From an uncultured Eubacteriales bacterium (lineage in GTDB: Bacteria; Bacillota; Clostridia; Oscillospirales; Oscillospiraceae): DNA of 35,969 bases. Within the stretch, counting starts at the first letter, position 1. Each line of letters opens with the position of its first letter. The translations under genes and the position numbers were made by a program. Location of the stretch: assembly GCA_900548795.1 (NCBI GenBank), contig URLT01000007.1:1-35969 (forward strand), written 5' to 3'. This document shows positions 23,067 through 30,964 of the stretch, piece by piece. The notes below the pieces were generated by a model. That model ran no database searches, was not told the origin of the DNA, and saw nothing but the letters and a program-made list of their open reading frames with translations.

Positions 23067-25427
23067 ATGACGGACAACAAAAACCGCTGCGTTATCACCG
23101 GTCTTGGCGTGATCAGCGCCATCGGTGGGAACGTCGCCGAGTGCTGGGACAGCATTCTCGCGGCGCGCTCCGGCATTGACCACACGCATTCGGTCGACAC
23201 CGAGCACTGCTACGCCGACTACGCCGCCGAGGTCAAGGGGCTTGAGGACACCGAGGAGCTTGACCGCTCCTCGGCACTCTGCCTCAAGGCTGCAGGCGAG
23301 GCGCTTTCGGACGCGGGACTGACCGATTTCGGCGGAAGCCCGCGCGCAAGCGTCATTATGGGAAGCTGCGTCGGCGGCGGCCGCAGCATCGAGCACTACT
23401 ATAAAAACGGCAAGCCGAGCGAGGACGCGCTCAAGATGCCGATCTCGGCGATCGCCAACCACGTCGCCTCGTCCTGCCATGCAGGCGGCGTCGTGACGAA
23501 CGTCGCCAACGCCTGCGCGGCCGGCACCATCAGCATTGCCTACGCCGCCGACCTGATCCGCGCAGGGCGCGCGGATGTGGTCGTTGCCGGCGGCGCGGAC
23601 GCCTTCTCGTCCGTGCCCTATTCCGGCTTTCTTTCGCTGCACGCGCTCGACGAGGAATCCTGCTCCCCGTTCAACCACTCCCACGGCATCACGCTCGGCG
23701 AGGGCGCGGGCGCGGTCATCGTCGAGTCCTATGAGCACGCCGTCGCGCGCGGCGCGCATATTTACTGCGAGGTGCTCGGCGCGGGCATCAGCAGCGACGC
23801 GCACCACATCACCGCTCCGCGTCCCGACGGCGCAGGGCAGATCAGCGCCATTCGCAGCGCCATAGCGTCCTCGGGGCTGACCCCGGCGGACATCGATTAT
23901 GTCAACGCCCACGGGACCGGCACGGCCAAGAACGACGAGGCCGAGTTCCTCTCGCTGCACACGATCTTCGACGGCCGGAACGACGCGCTCAGCGTCAGCT
24001 CCACCAAGGCCATGACCGGCCACTGCCTCGGCGCGGCCGGCGCGGTGGAATCCGTCTTCGCCATCAAGGCTCTGACGGAGAACGTCGTCCCGCCCACGCT
24101 GGGCTACCGTCCGGAGGATCTGTCCGCGCTGGCCGAAAAGGCCGGGAGCATGGACTTCTGCCCGAACGTGCCGCAGAAAAAGGAGCTTCGTGCCGTCATG
24201 GACAACTCCTTTGCCTTTGGCGGCAACAACGCGAGCATCGTTTTCAGCAAGGGTGCCGGGAACGTTCCCGCCTCGCCCGATCGCCGCGACATCGTTCTGA
24301 CCGGCATCGGCATCGTCTCGCCGGTTGGCAACGGCAAGGCCGCCTATCTCGACGCCTGCCGCACGGGCAGAAGCTTTGAGGGCGCCGAGGGGCACGCCGC
24401 CGTCGGCGCGGAGGACTACGCCGCGCACGACTTGAAAATGGCGTTTTACCGCAAGCTCGACCACCTCAGCCAGCTTCAGGCCGTCTCCGGCATGGACGCG
24501 CTGAAGGACGCGGGCTATGCCGTGACCGACGAAAACGCCGAGCAGATCGGTCTGATCGTCGGAACGTCCGAGGGCGCGCTCAGCCCCAGCTGCGATTTCC
24601 AGCAGCTCATCGTCGGCAAGGGAAACGCCGGCGGCAGCGCCTTCAAATTCCCGAACACGGTCTATAACGCCGCGGGCGGCTATCTCTCCATCTGCGCCGG
24701 CATCCGCGGCTATAACGTCACGGTGACCAACGGCGCGCAGTCCGGCCTGCAATCGGCGGCCTACGCCATGCAGGTGCTGCGCGACGGCCGCGAGCAGGCC
24801 ATGCTGGCCACCGGCTCGGACGAAAACAGCGAGATCATCTCCGAGCTGGCACACGGTCTGGGCATTGCCGCTGACGAGCACACCGTTCCGTATGACAACA
24901 AATCCGTCTGCTCTCTCTCCGACGGCAGCGTCTCGCTGCTGCTCGAGGATGCCGAGGCTGCGCGCGCACGCGGCGCCGAGGTCTATTGCCGCCTGCGCGG
25001 CTACGGCATGGCGCACGAGAGCGTCCCCTTCGGCACGGTCAGCGGCTCTGCCGACGGTCTTGTCCGCGCCATCGAGGACGCCCTGCGCGACGCGGGCATG
25101 ACCGCCGCCGAGATCCACGGCGTGGTCGGCTTCGCAAACGGCATGGAGCGCCTCGACGCGCTCGAGACCGAGGCGCTCGGGCGCCTGTTCTGCCCGAGCT
25201 GCATCCCCGTCATCACGGTCAAGCGCCGCGTCGGCGAGGGACGCGCCGCCTCGGCCGCATTGGCGCTGGCGCAGGGCGCTCTGATCCTGCACGGGGATCT
25301 GCCGGAGGAACGCGACGCTTATCTGGAGGGTCGGCGCGTGACCGTCCCGACCGCCTCGATGAACAATCTTCTCGTGATCTCCTACGCACCCGGCGGCTCC
25401 TACACCGCGCTGGTGCTGAGCAGATAA
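23067..25427 (+). CDS. Fused ketosynthase - chain-length-factor-like protein (FabF-like KS + KS without active site)
   Basis: A 786-residue protein with two tandem thiolase-fold condensing-enzyme domains. Domain 1 (about 5-395) is a complete FabF-type 3-oxoacyl-ACP synthase with Cys150 (VANACAAGT), His282 (NAHGTGT), Lys314 and His319 (KAMTGH). Domain 2 (about 406-786) aligns by VTNGAQSGLQSAAYA, where the Cys position is Ala557 followed by Gln558; the HGTGT position reads ANGME and the GH position reads GE724, so all three catalytic residues are gone. That is the state of chain-length factors (KS-beta) of type II polyketide systems, which pair with a KS-alpha to set chain length; here both are in one chain with a linker of about 12 residues. 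The second half could instead be a malonyl-ACP decarboxylase that makes primer. Encoded directly after the ACP gene. Confidence 0.9.
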   Translation: MTDNKNRCVITGLGVISAIGGNVAECWDSILAARSGIDHTHSVDTEHCYADYAAEVKGLEDTEELDRSSALCLKAAGEALSDAGLTDFGGSPRASVIMGSCVGGGRSIEHYYKNGKPSEDALKMPISAIANHVASSCHAGGVVTNVANACAAGTISIAYAADLIRAGRADVVVAGGADAFSSVPYSGFLSLHALDEESCSPFNHSHGITLGEGAGAVIVESYEHAVARGAHIYCEVLGAGISSDAHHITAPRPDGAGQISAIRSAIASSGLTPADIDYVNAHGTGTAKNDEAEFLSLHTIFDGRNDALSVSSTKAMTGHCLGAAGAVESVFAIKALTENVVPPTLGYRPEDLSALAEKAGSMDFCPNVPQKKELRAVMDNSFAFGGNNASIVFSKGAGNVPASPDRRDIVLTGIGIVSPVGNGKAAYLDACRTGRSFEGAEGHAAVGAEDYAAHDLKMAFYRKLDHLSQLQAVSGMDALKDAGYAVTDENAEQIGLIVGTSEGALSPSCDFQQLIVGKGNAGGSAFKFPNTVYNAAGGYLSICAGIRGYNVTVTNGAQSGLQSAAYAMQVLRDGREQAMLATGSDENSEIISELAHGLGIAADEHTVPYDNKSVCSLSDGSVSLLLEDAEAARARGAEVYCRLRGYGMAHESVPFGTVSGSADGLVRAIEDALRDAGMTAAEIHGVVGFANGMERLDALETEALGRLFCPSCIPVITVKRRVGEGRAASAALALAQGALILHGDLPEERDAYLEGRRVTVPTASMNNLLVISYAPGGSYTALVLSR

Positions 25428-25441
25428 GAAAGGAGCCTGCC

Positions 25442-26173
25442 ATGAAGACTGCCCTTGTGACCGGCGCGTCGCGCGGGATCGGCCGAGCCTGTGCGCTGCG
25501 GCTCGCCGCCGACGGCTGCGCCGTCGCGATCAACTATGCGCACAACGAGGCCGAGGCGCAGGCCGTGCTCGACGAGATCCGTCAAAAAGGCGGTGAGGGA
25601 ATGCTCTGCCGCGCCGACGTCTCCGATCCGGCACAGGTCAAGCAGATGGTGCGCGACGTCAGCAAGACCCTCGGAGGGCCGGACATCCTCGTCAACAACG
25701 CCGGGATCGTGCGCGACGAGTATCTGCTGATGCTGAATCCCGAGACGCTTGAGCGCTGCATGGATCTGAACGTCAAGGGCTATTTCTACTGCGCGCAGCA
25801 GGCCGTTTTGAAAATGTTCCGCAAAAAATGCGGCGTCGTCATCAACATTTCCTCCGTCAGCGGGAGCTTCGCTCTGCCCGGACAGAGCGTCTACAGCGCC
25901 ACAAAGGGCGCCGTCAACGCAATGACGCGCACGATGGCCAAGGAGCTTGCGCCCTACGGCATCCGCGTCAACGCCGTCGCGCCGGGCTTCATCGAGACGG
26001 ACATGCTCGACGCCCTGCCCGACGAAAAAAAGCAGGAATACCTCAAGGCCATTCCGATGCACCGGCTCGGTCAGGCGCAGGAGGTCGCGGGCGTCGTGTC
26101 GATGCTCGCCTCGGACGTCTGCTCCTATATGACCGGTCAAATTCTGACGCTGGACGGAGGTCTTTCTTTATGA
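25442..26173 (+). CDS. fabG: 3-oxoacyl-ACP reductase (FabG-like short-chain dehydrogenase)
   Basis: A 243-residue classical short-chain dehydrogenase, the size of FabG (244 in E. coli). Cofactor loop TGASRGIG (7-14), NNAG (85-88) and the tetrad Asn110, Ser138, Tyr151, Lys155 (YSATK) fall at the same positions as in E. coli FabG. It reduces 3-oxoacyl-ACP to 3-hydroxyacyl-ACP with NADPH, the step after condensation. AAAGGAG lies upstream of the ATG, which is 14 nt after the ketosynthase stop. Its TGA overlaps the next gene's ATG. Confidence 0.93.
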   Translation: MKTALVTGASRGIGRACALRLAADGCAVAINYAHNEAEAQAVLDEIRQKGGEGMLCRADVSDPAQVKQMVRDVSKTLGGPDILVNNAGIVRDEYLLMLNPETLERCMDLNVKGYFYCAQQAVLKMFRKKCGVVINISSVSGSFALPGQSVYSATKGAVNAMTRTMAKELAPYGIRVNAVAPGFIETDMLDALPDEKKQEYLKAIPMHRLGQAQEVAGVVSMLASDVCSYMTGQILTLDGGLSL

Positions 26174-26616
26174 TGAATATTTTTGAGGTCAACCGCCGTC
26201 TGAAGCAGCGTCCGCCGTTTCAGATGATCGAGCGCGTCACGGAGCTGACGCCCGGCGAGGCCGCCGTCGGTCTGAAGACCGTCTCGGTCAACGACCCGTG
26301 GTTTGCCGGTCACTTTCCCGGCGAGCCGATCCTGCCCGGCGTGCTTATCATCGAGAGCTGTGCGCAGCTCTGCTCGTTGACCGTCGAGGCGGACGGCACG
26401 GCCGCCGACACGCTCTATGTGCTGCTCAAGGTCGACCAGTTCAAGTTCTTGCGGCCGATCCTGCCGGGAGACGTTATGACCGTCTCCGTCTCAAAAAAGA
26501 GCAAGGCAGGGCCGCTTCTGACCTTTGAGGCCGCGGTGCACGTCGGAGACACGCTTTGCAGCAAGGGCTGCGTCTCCTTCACCGCGATGCCGAAGCAGAG
26601 TCTGGAGGAGTCTTAA
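26170..26616 (+). CDS. fabZ: 3-hydroxyacyl-ACP dehydratase (FabZ-like hotdog protein)
   Basis: A 148-residue single hotdog domain. The central helix motif is GHFPGEPILPGVLIIES with catalytic His48 and Glu62, as in FabZ. It removes water from 3-hydroxyacyl-ACP to give the trans-2-enoyl-ACP. The start ATG at 26170 overlaps the fabG stop and has GGAGG 9 nt upstream; a second ATG follows at once (26173). With no enoyl reductase encoded nearby, enoyl intermediates may be elongated unsaturated unless an enzyme encoded elsewhere reduces them. Confidence 0.92.
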   Translation: MMNIFEVNRRLKQRPPFQMIERVTELTPGEAAVGLKTVSVNDPWFAGHFPGEPILPGVLIIESCAQLCSLTVEADGTAADTLYVLLKVDQFKFLRPILPGDVMTVSVSKKSKAGPLLTFEAAVHVGDTLCSKGCVSFTAMPKQSLEES

Positions 26617-26617
26617 C

Positions 26618-27535
26618 ATGGGCAAAACAGCATTTTTATTTGCCGGACAGGGCGCGCAGACCGTCGGCATGGGGCGCGATTTCTATGAAGCGAGCGCCGC
26701 CGCAAGGGCCGTCTTCGACCTCGGAGAGCGCCTCTGCCCCGGCATTCTGCGGCTCTGCTTTTCCGGCGATCCGGCCGAGCTGAACCGCACCGAGAACACT
26801 CAGCCGGCGCTGTTTCTGACCGATCTGGCCATTGCGCAGGCCGTGCGCGAGGCCGGCATTGCGGCCGATGCCGCGGCGGGCTTCTCGCTCGGCGAGATCC
26901 CGGCGCTGGCCTTCTCCGGCGCGCTCGACGTCGAGGACGCCTTCCGCCTCGTCCTGCTGCGCGGCAAGACCATGGCCGAGCAGTCGGCGCTGCATCCCGG
27001 CGGCATGGCCGCCGCGCTCAAGCTCGACGCGCAGACAGTCGAGGCCGTCTGTGCGCAGCTCCGTGAGTTCTGGCCGGTCAACTATAACTGCCCCGGGCAG
27101 ATCTCCTGCGCCGGAAGCGCCGACGAGCTCGACGCCTTCTGCGCCGCCATCAAGGAAAGGGGCGGCCGCGCCGTGAAGCTGGCCGTCAGCGGCGCGTTCC
27201 ACACGCCCTATATGCAGCAGGTCGCGCCTGTTCTTCGCCATGCCCTCGGCGGCATGGCCTTCCGTGCGCCGAGCATTCCCGTCTACGCCAATCGCACCGC
27301 CCTGCCCTATCCGGCGCAGGAGGCCGCACGCATCGAAACGCTGAGCATGCAGGTCTGCTCCCCGGTTCGCTGGGAGGCGACGCTTCGCGCGCTCCGCGAG
27401 GACGGCTTTGACCGCTTCATTGAGGTCGGCGCGGGGCAGACCCTGACCGGCTGCGTCAAGCGCACGCTGCCGGAGGCACATTTCGCAACGATCAATACCG
27501 TCGAGCAGCTCGACGGATTAAAAAAGGAGGCATAA
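26618..27535 (+). CDS. fabD: Malonyl-CoA:ACP transacylase
   Basis: A 305-residue alpha/beta hydrolase-like acyltransferase that loads malonyl from CoA onto the ACP. The oxyanion Gln is in FAGQGAQ (11), nucleophile Ser90 lies in GFSLGE, Arg115 in RGKTM binds the malonyl carboxylate, and His195 (AFHTPYM) is the base. The residue before the Ser is Phe where E. coli has His (GHSLGE); Leu or Phe here is also seen in other Firmicutes. The ATG at 26618 lies 2 nt after the fabZ stop, with GGAGGAG upstream. Confidence 0.93.
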   Translation: MGKTAFLFAGQGAQTVGMGRDFYEASAAARAVFDLGERLCPGILRLCFSGDPAELNRTENTQPALFLTDLAIAQAVREAGIAADAAAGFSLGEIPALAFSGALDVEDAFRLVLLRGKTMAEQSALHPGGMAAALKLDAQTVEAVCAQLREFWPVNYNCPGQISCAGSADELDAFCAAIKERGGRAVKLAVSGAFHTPYMQQVAPVLRHALGGMAFRAPSIPVYANRTALPYPAQEAARIETLSMQVCSPVRWEATLRALREDGFDRFIEVGAGQTLTGCVKRTLPEAHFATINTVEQLDGLKKEA

Positions 27536-27539
27536 ACCC

Positions 27540-28340
27540 ATGGCAAGCGTCTTGCAGAAGCTTCGCAATTCCACGGCAACGCGCGTCTGCGCCGCCTGCA
27601 AGCAGGCAACGGACGAGGCGACGCTCGTCCGCGAGCTCTTTGTCTGCCCGCATTGCGGGCATTTGATGCCCATACCGGCACGTGTGCGCATCGAGCTTTT
27701 GGCCGATTACGGCACCTTTCAGGAGCTGTTCGGCGAGGAGGTCTTCACAGACCCCATCGACTTCCCCAATTATTCCGAAAAATTCTCTGCCGCGAAGGCA
27801 AAAAGCGGCGAAAACGAGGCCGTTCTCTGCGGCGTCGCGCAAATCATCGGCAACCGCACCGCCCTGTTCGTCATGAATCCCGAATTCATGATGGGCTCGA
27901 TGGGCACGGTCGTCGGCGACCGCATCACCGCGCTGTTTGAGTATGCCACGCTGCACCGCCTCCCGGTCGTCGGCTACACCGTCTCCGGCGGCGCGCGGAT
28001 GCAGGAGGGCGTGCTCTCGCTGATGCAAATGGCCAAGGTCTCGGCAGCCGTGCGCCAGCACAGCGACGCCGGACTGCTCTTTATCGCCGGTCTGACCGAC
28101 CCGACCATGGGCGGCGTGACGGCGAGCTTCGCCATGCTCGGCGATCTTCTCTTTGCCGAGCCTCATGCACGCATCGGCTTTGCCGGAAAGCGTGTGGTCG
28201 AGCAGGTCGCCGGCGAAAAGCTGCCCGACAGCTTCCAGACGGCGGAATTTCAGCTTCAGAACGGATTTCTCGACGAGATCGTCGAGCGCAAGGATCAGCG
28301 CGAGCATCTGGCAAAGCTGCTGATGCTGCACAGACGCTAG
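27540..28340 (+). CDS. accD: Acetyl-CoA carboxylase carboxyltransferase subunit beta
   Basis: A 266-residue protein with an N-terminal zinc finger (Cys17, Cys20, Cys36, Cys39) and the crotonase-fold carboxyltransferase domain (GNRTALFVMNPEFMMGSMG, SGGARMQEGVLSLMQMAK). With AccA it transfers CO2 from carboxybiotin to acetyl-CoA to make malonyl-CoA. It is slightly shorter than E. coli AccD (304). GGAGG lies 9 nt upstream and the ATG is 5 nt after the fabD stop. The biotin carrier (AccB) and biotin carboxylase (AccC) are not encoded in this block. Confidence 0.92.
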   Translation: MASVLQKLRNSTATRVCAACKQATDEATLVRELFVCPHCGHLMPIPARVRIELLADYGTFQELFGEEVFTDPIDFPNYSEKFSAAKAKSGENEAVLCGVAQIIGNRTALFVMNPEFMMGSMGTVVGDRITALFEYATLHRLPVVGYTVSGGARMQEGVLSLMQMAKVSAAVRQHSDAGLLFIAGLTDPTMGGVTASFAMLGDLLFAEPHARIGFAGKRVVEQVAGEKLPDSFQTAEFQLQNGFLDEIVERKDQREHLAKLLMLHRR

Positions 28341-28352
28341 GAGGGCAGTGCT

Positions 28353-29204
28353 ATGACCGTTTATGACAAGCTTCTCTGCACCCGCAAGAGCGGCCGTGCG
28401 ACCGCAAAGGATTACATACTCTCGAACACCGTCATCACTGATTTTATAGAGCTGCACGGCGACCGCTATTTTGCCGACGACCACGCCGTCATCGGCGGCA
28501 TCGGGATGCTCCGCGATCTGCCCGTCACCGTCATCGGCATCGAAAAGGGGCATGAGCTCAGCGAGCGCGTCGACCGAAATTTCGGCTGCGTTCTGCCTGA
28601 GGGCTACCGCAAGGCGCTGCGTCTGATCCGTCAGGCGGAAAAATTCGGCCGTCCGGTGCTCTGCATTGTCGACACGCAGGGCGCAAACTGCGGCAAGGGC
28701 GCCGAGGAACGCGGCGCGGGCGAGGCCATTGCCCGCAATCTCTATGAGCTGAGCGGCGTGCGCGTCCCGATCATCGCGCTGATGATCGGCGAGGGCGGCA
28801 GCGGCGGCGCTCTGGCGCTGGCGGTCGCCGACCGCGTCTGGATGCTGAGCAACGCCTATTACTCCGTTATTTCGCCGGAATCCTGCGCAAGCATTCTGTT
28901 CAAGGATCCCGCACGCGCCCCCGAGGCAGCCGAGCATCTGCGTCTGACCGCGCAGGATCTGCTCGAAATGCAGGTCATTGAAAAGATCGTCGACGAGCCG
29001 CAGGACTTCACCGACGCAAAGCAGCGCTCCAAATTCTTCTCGAATCTGCAGGCGAGCCTTTACAAGGAATTCAAGCGCCTGCGCCGTCTTGAGCCGGAGC
29101 TTCTGATCTCCCGGCGTTACGAAAAATATCGCAAGATCGGTCGTTACCCGCAGTATTCCGTCGGCGAAACGTCCGTTCGGAGGGTGAAGAGCGGTGTGCT
29201 CTGA
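28353..29204 (+). CDS. accA: Acetyl-CoA carboxylase carboxyltransferase subunit alpha
   Basis: A 283-residue crotonase-fold protein, the partner of AccD. Family landmarks are FIELHGDRYFADDHAVIGGI, FGCVLPEGYRKALRL and GEGGSGGALALAVADRVWML, followed by SPESCASILFKD. It is about 35 residues shorter than E. coli AccA at the N-terminus, as in other Firmicutes. AGGAGG lies upstream of the ATG, 12 nt after accD. The end overlaps the flavoprotein gene by 11 nt, indicating coupling. Confidence 0.93.
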   Translation: MTVYDKLLCTRKSGRATAKDYILSNTVITDFIELHGDRYFADDHAVIGGIGMLRDLPVTVIGIEKGHELSERVDRNFGCVLPEGYRKALRLIRQAEKFGRPVLCIVDTQGANCGKGAEERGAGEAIARNLYELSGVRVPIIALMIGEGGSGGALALAVADRVWMLSNAYYSVISPESCASILFKDPARAPEAAEHLRLTAQDLLEMQVIEKIVDEPQDFTDAKQRSKFFSNLQASLYKEFKRLRRLEPELLISRRYEKYRKIGRYPQYSVGETSVRRVKSGVL

Positions 29205-29961
29205 GACCGGGCAGAGGCAAATTCTCGTGCTCAACGGCAGCCCGCACCGCAGCGCAAGCACGACCATGACGGTCGTCAACGCCTTCGTCGAGGGGCTGCT
29301 GGCAAGCGGCGGCTGCACGGCCGAGGTCGTCTGCGTCTCTGAGCTGAACATCCGCCCGTGCATGGGCTGCCTGTCGTGCTGGGCTCGGACGGAGGGGCGC
29401 TGCGTCATAGAAGACGACGATATTGCCGCGCTCAAGGAAAAAATTCTCCGCGCAGACATTGTGATCCAAGCCTTTCCGCTCTATTTTTTCGGCGTTCCGG
29501 GGCAGGTCAAGCTGATGACCGACCGGCTGCTGTCTATGATGAACACCTATCAGGGGCAGCATGCGCCGCGCGACGGCGCATCGGCGCACGGGCTGCGCTA
29601 TCCCAGCCCCACGCGGAGATTTCTGCTTTTCTCCGGCTGCGCCTATGTCGAGACCAACGAGGTCTATGAGCCTGTGCGCAGGCAGTATGATCTGATCTGC
29701 GGGCGCGGAAATTACACCGCCGTATTTTGCCCCCAGCTTCGCACGATGGTGCGCAACGGCGGCACCCGTCTGGAGCGGACGCTCGAGCGTTTTCGCGCTG
29801 CAGGCGAGGAATTTTATAAAACCGGCGCTCTGTCCGGGCAGACCCTGCGCGCGCTCACACGGCCGCCGTTTTCCGACGGCGTCTATCAAACCGTTCTGTC
29901 GCACGTCTGGGCGGAGGAGCGCGCAAAAGGAGCCGATGAACATGATCCAGCTTGCAATTGA
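29194..29961 (+). CDS. Flavodoxin-like NAD(P)H/FMN oxidoreductase with Fe-S-type Cys motif
   Basis: A 255-residue flavodoxin-fold protein. LVLNGSPHRSASTTMTVV is the FMN phosphate loop, and AFPLYFFGVPGQVKLMTDRL is typical of the NADPH-dependent FMN reductase/iron-sulfur flavoprotein group. A compact Cys cluster, Cys56-x2-Cys59-x2-Cys62-x7-Cys70, resembles the [4Fe-4S] motif of iron-sulfur flavoproteins (Isf). The substrate is unknown. Its place between accA and plsX, overlapping both, suggests a redox step in the acyl pathway, perhaps reducing a double bond or keto group; that is inference. The GTG start at 29194 is fixed by GGAGGG 10 nt upstream. Confidence 0.8.
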   Translation: MCSETGQRQILVLNGSPHRSASTTMTVVNAFVEGLLASGGCTAEVVCVSELNIRPCMGCLSCWARTEGRCVIEDDDIAALKEKILRADIVIQAFPLYFFGVPGQVKLMTDRLLSMMNTYQGQHAPRDGASAHGLRYPSPTRRFLLFSGCAYVETNEVYEPVRRQYDLICGRGNYTAVFCPQLRTMVRNGGTRLERTLERFRAAGEEFYKTGALSGQTLRALTRPPFSDGVYQTVLSHVWAEERAKGADEHDPACN

Positions 29962-30874
29962 CCTTCTGGGCGCGGATACGCCGGAGGAAACGCTCTGCAC
30001 GGGCGCGCTGCGCGCGCTCGAGGCGCGCGACGATCTAATTTTGCATCTGTTCGGCCACGCCGAGCGTCTTTCCTCTCTGGTGGAGGCCTCCCCTGCCCGC
30101 GCTCGGGCTGAATTGGTCGACTGCGCCGGAACGGTGACGAATTACGACGATTCCATGACGGCCTATCAGCAGGCCGACGCCTCGATCGCCAAGGCTATGC
30201 GTCTGGCTGCGGAAAATGACGACGTCCGCTCCGTCATCACCTGCGGCTCCACCGGAGCGGCCATGGTCTGCGCGATCATGCTGCTCGGACGCAGGCGCGG
30301 AATGCGCCCGGTCCTCGCCGTGGAGCTGCTCGACCGAAGCGGGCAGCCGCTTCTGCTGCTCGACTGCGGCGCAAACATCGACACCCGAGCGGAAAACTAT
30401 GTCTTTTTCGCCGAGCAGGGCAAGGACTATATGCAGCGCCTCGGCTATGCCGCACCGCGCATTGCCCTGCTATCCAACGGCGCCGAGGACACCAAGGGCT
30501 GCGAAACGGTCAAGGCCGCCAACGCGCTGCTGCGCCGGCAGGCCGACCTGAATTTCATCGGCAACCTCGAGGCGACCGAAGCGCTCAACGGCAAAACGGA
30601 CGTCATCGTCTGCGACGGCTTCCACGGCAACATTCTTCTCAAGTCGATCGAGGGAACGGCCAAGGCCGTGCTCTCCGAGCTTGACTCTCGGCTGGGCGGA
30701 GCAGTCGACAGCGACGTGCTGCAAGCGATTCGCCGCAAATATGACTACAACACGCAGGGCGGCGCCGTTCTGCTCGGCGTAAAAAAGCCGGTCTGGAAGG
30801 GGCACGGCTCCGCCGCAGCCGAGGCCATGGAGCATATGATCGCCAAGGCCTGCCTGATCGCGGAGCACACATGA
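29942..30874 (+). CDS. plsX: Phosphate acyltransferase PlsX
   Basis: A 310-residue peripheral membrane enzyme that converts acyl-ACP to acyl-phosphate, the donor for PlsY in phospholipid synthesis. The start IQLAIDLLGAD corresponds to the family's IAIDAMGGD, and STGAAMVCAIMLLGR, LLLDCGANID, FIGNLEATE and DVIVCDGFHGNILLKS are clear PlsX signatures. It is about 20 residues shorter and more diverged than B. subtilis PlsX. I chose the ATG at 29942 because GGAG lies 9 nt upstream; the ATG at 29936 is too close to it. It overlaps the flavoprotein gene by 20 nt and is the last gene of the operon. Confidence 0.9.
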   Translation: MIQLAIDLLGADTPEETLCTGALRALEARDDLILHLFGHAERLSSLVEASPARARAELVDCAGTVTNYDDSMTAYQQADASIAKAMRLAAENDDVRSVITCGSTGAAMVCAIMLLGRRRGMRPVLAVELLDRSGQPLLLLDCGANIDTRAENYVFFAEQGKDYMQRLGYAAPRIALLSNGAEDTKGCETVKAANALLRRQADLNFIGNLEATEALNGKTDVIVCDGFHGNILLKSIEGTAKAVLSELDSRLGGAVDSDVLQAIRRKYDYNTQGGAVLLGVKKPVWKGHGSAAAEAMEHMIAKACLIAEHT

Positions 30875-30908
30875 CCCTTTCATAAGCACCCGACGTCCCC
30901 AATAAACG

Positions 30909-30957
30909 CAAAGCTCCCGACTCCACAGACGTTTTTTCTGCGAAGCCGGGAGCTTTG
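30909..30957. terminator. Terminator at the end of the acyl-synthesis operon
   Basis: CAAAGCTCCCG (30909-30919) pairs with CGGGAGCTTTG (30947-30957), with a smaller inner hairpin (CAGA/TCTG) in the loop. T-rich sequence follows on plus. It lies between plsX and the convergent MFS gene and probably serves both. Confidence 0.75.
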
Positions 30958-30964
30958 TATTTTG

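Noticed and set aside
24730..24770. Domain 2 of the condensing enzyme as a classical KSQ domain (Cys to Gln)
   Set aside because: Anchoring on the conserved SGL...AYA stretch puts Ala557, not Gln558, at the nucleophile position, and both His are also lost.
22782..25292. An 836-codon open frame antisense to the ketosynthase fusion
   Set aside because: The sense strand has clear catalytic motifs; the antisense product is Ala/Arg/Asp/Val-rich without motifs and starts without a ribosome binding site.
23067..25427. The KS-CLF fusion as an assembly error joining two genes
   Set aside because: The frame is continuous through the linker, there is no internal start or ribosome binding site at the junction, and base composition is uniform. 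A read-level check would still be useful.
27492..29459. A 655-codon open frame antisense to accD-accA
   Set aside because: Shadow of two well-supported genes; no recognisable domain.
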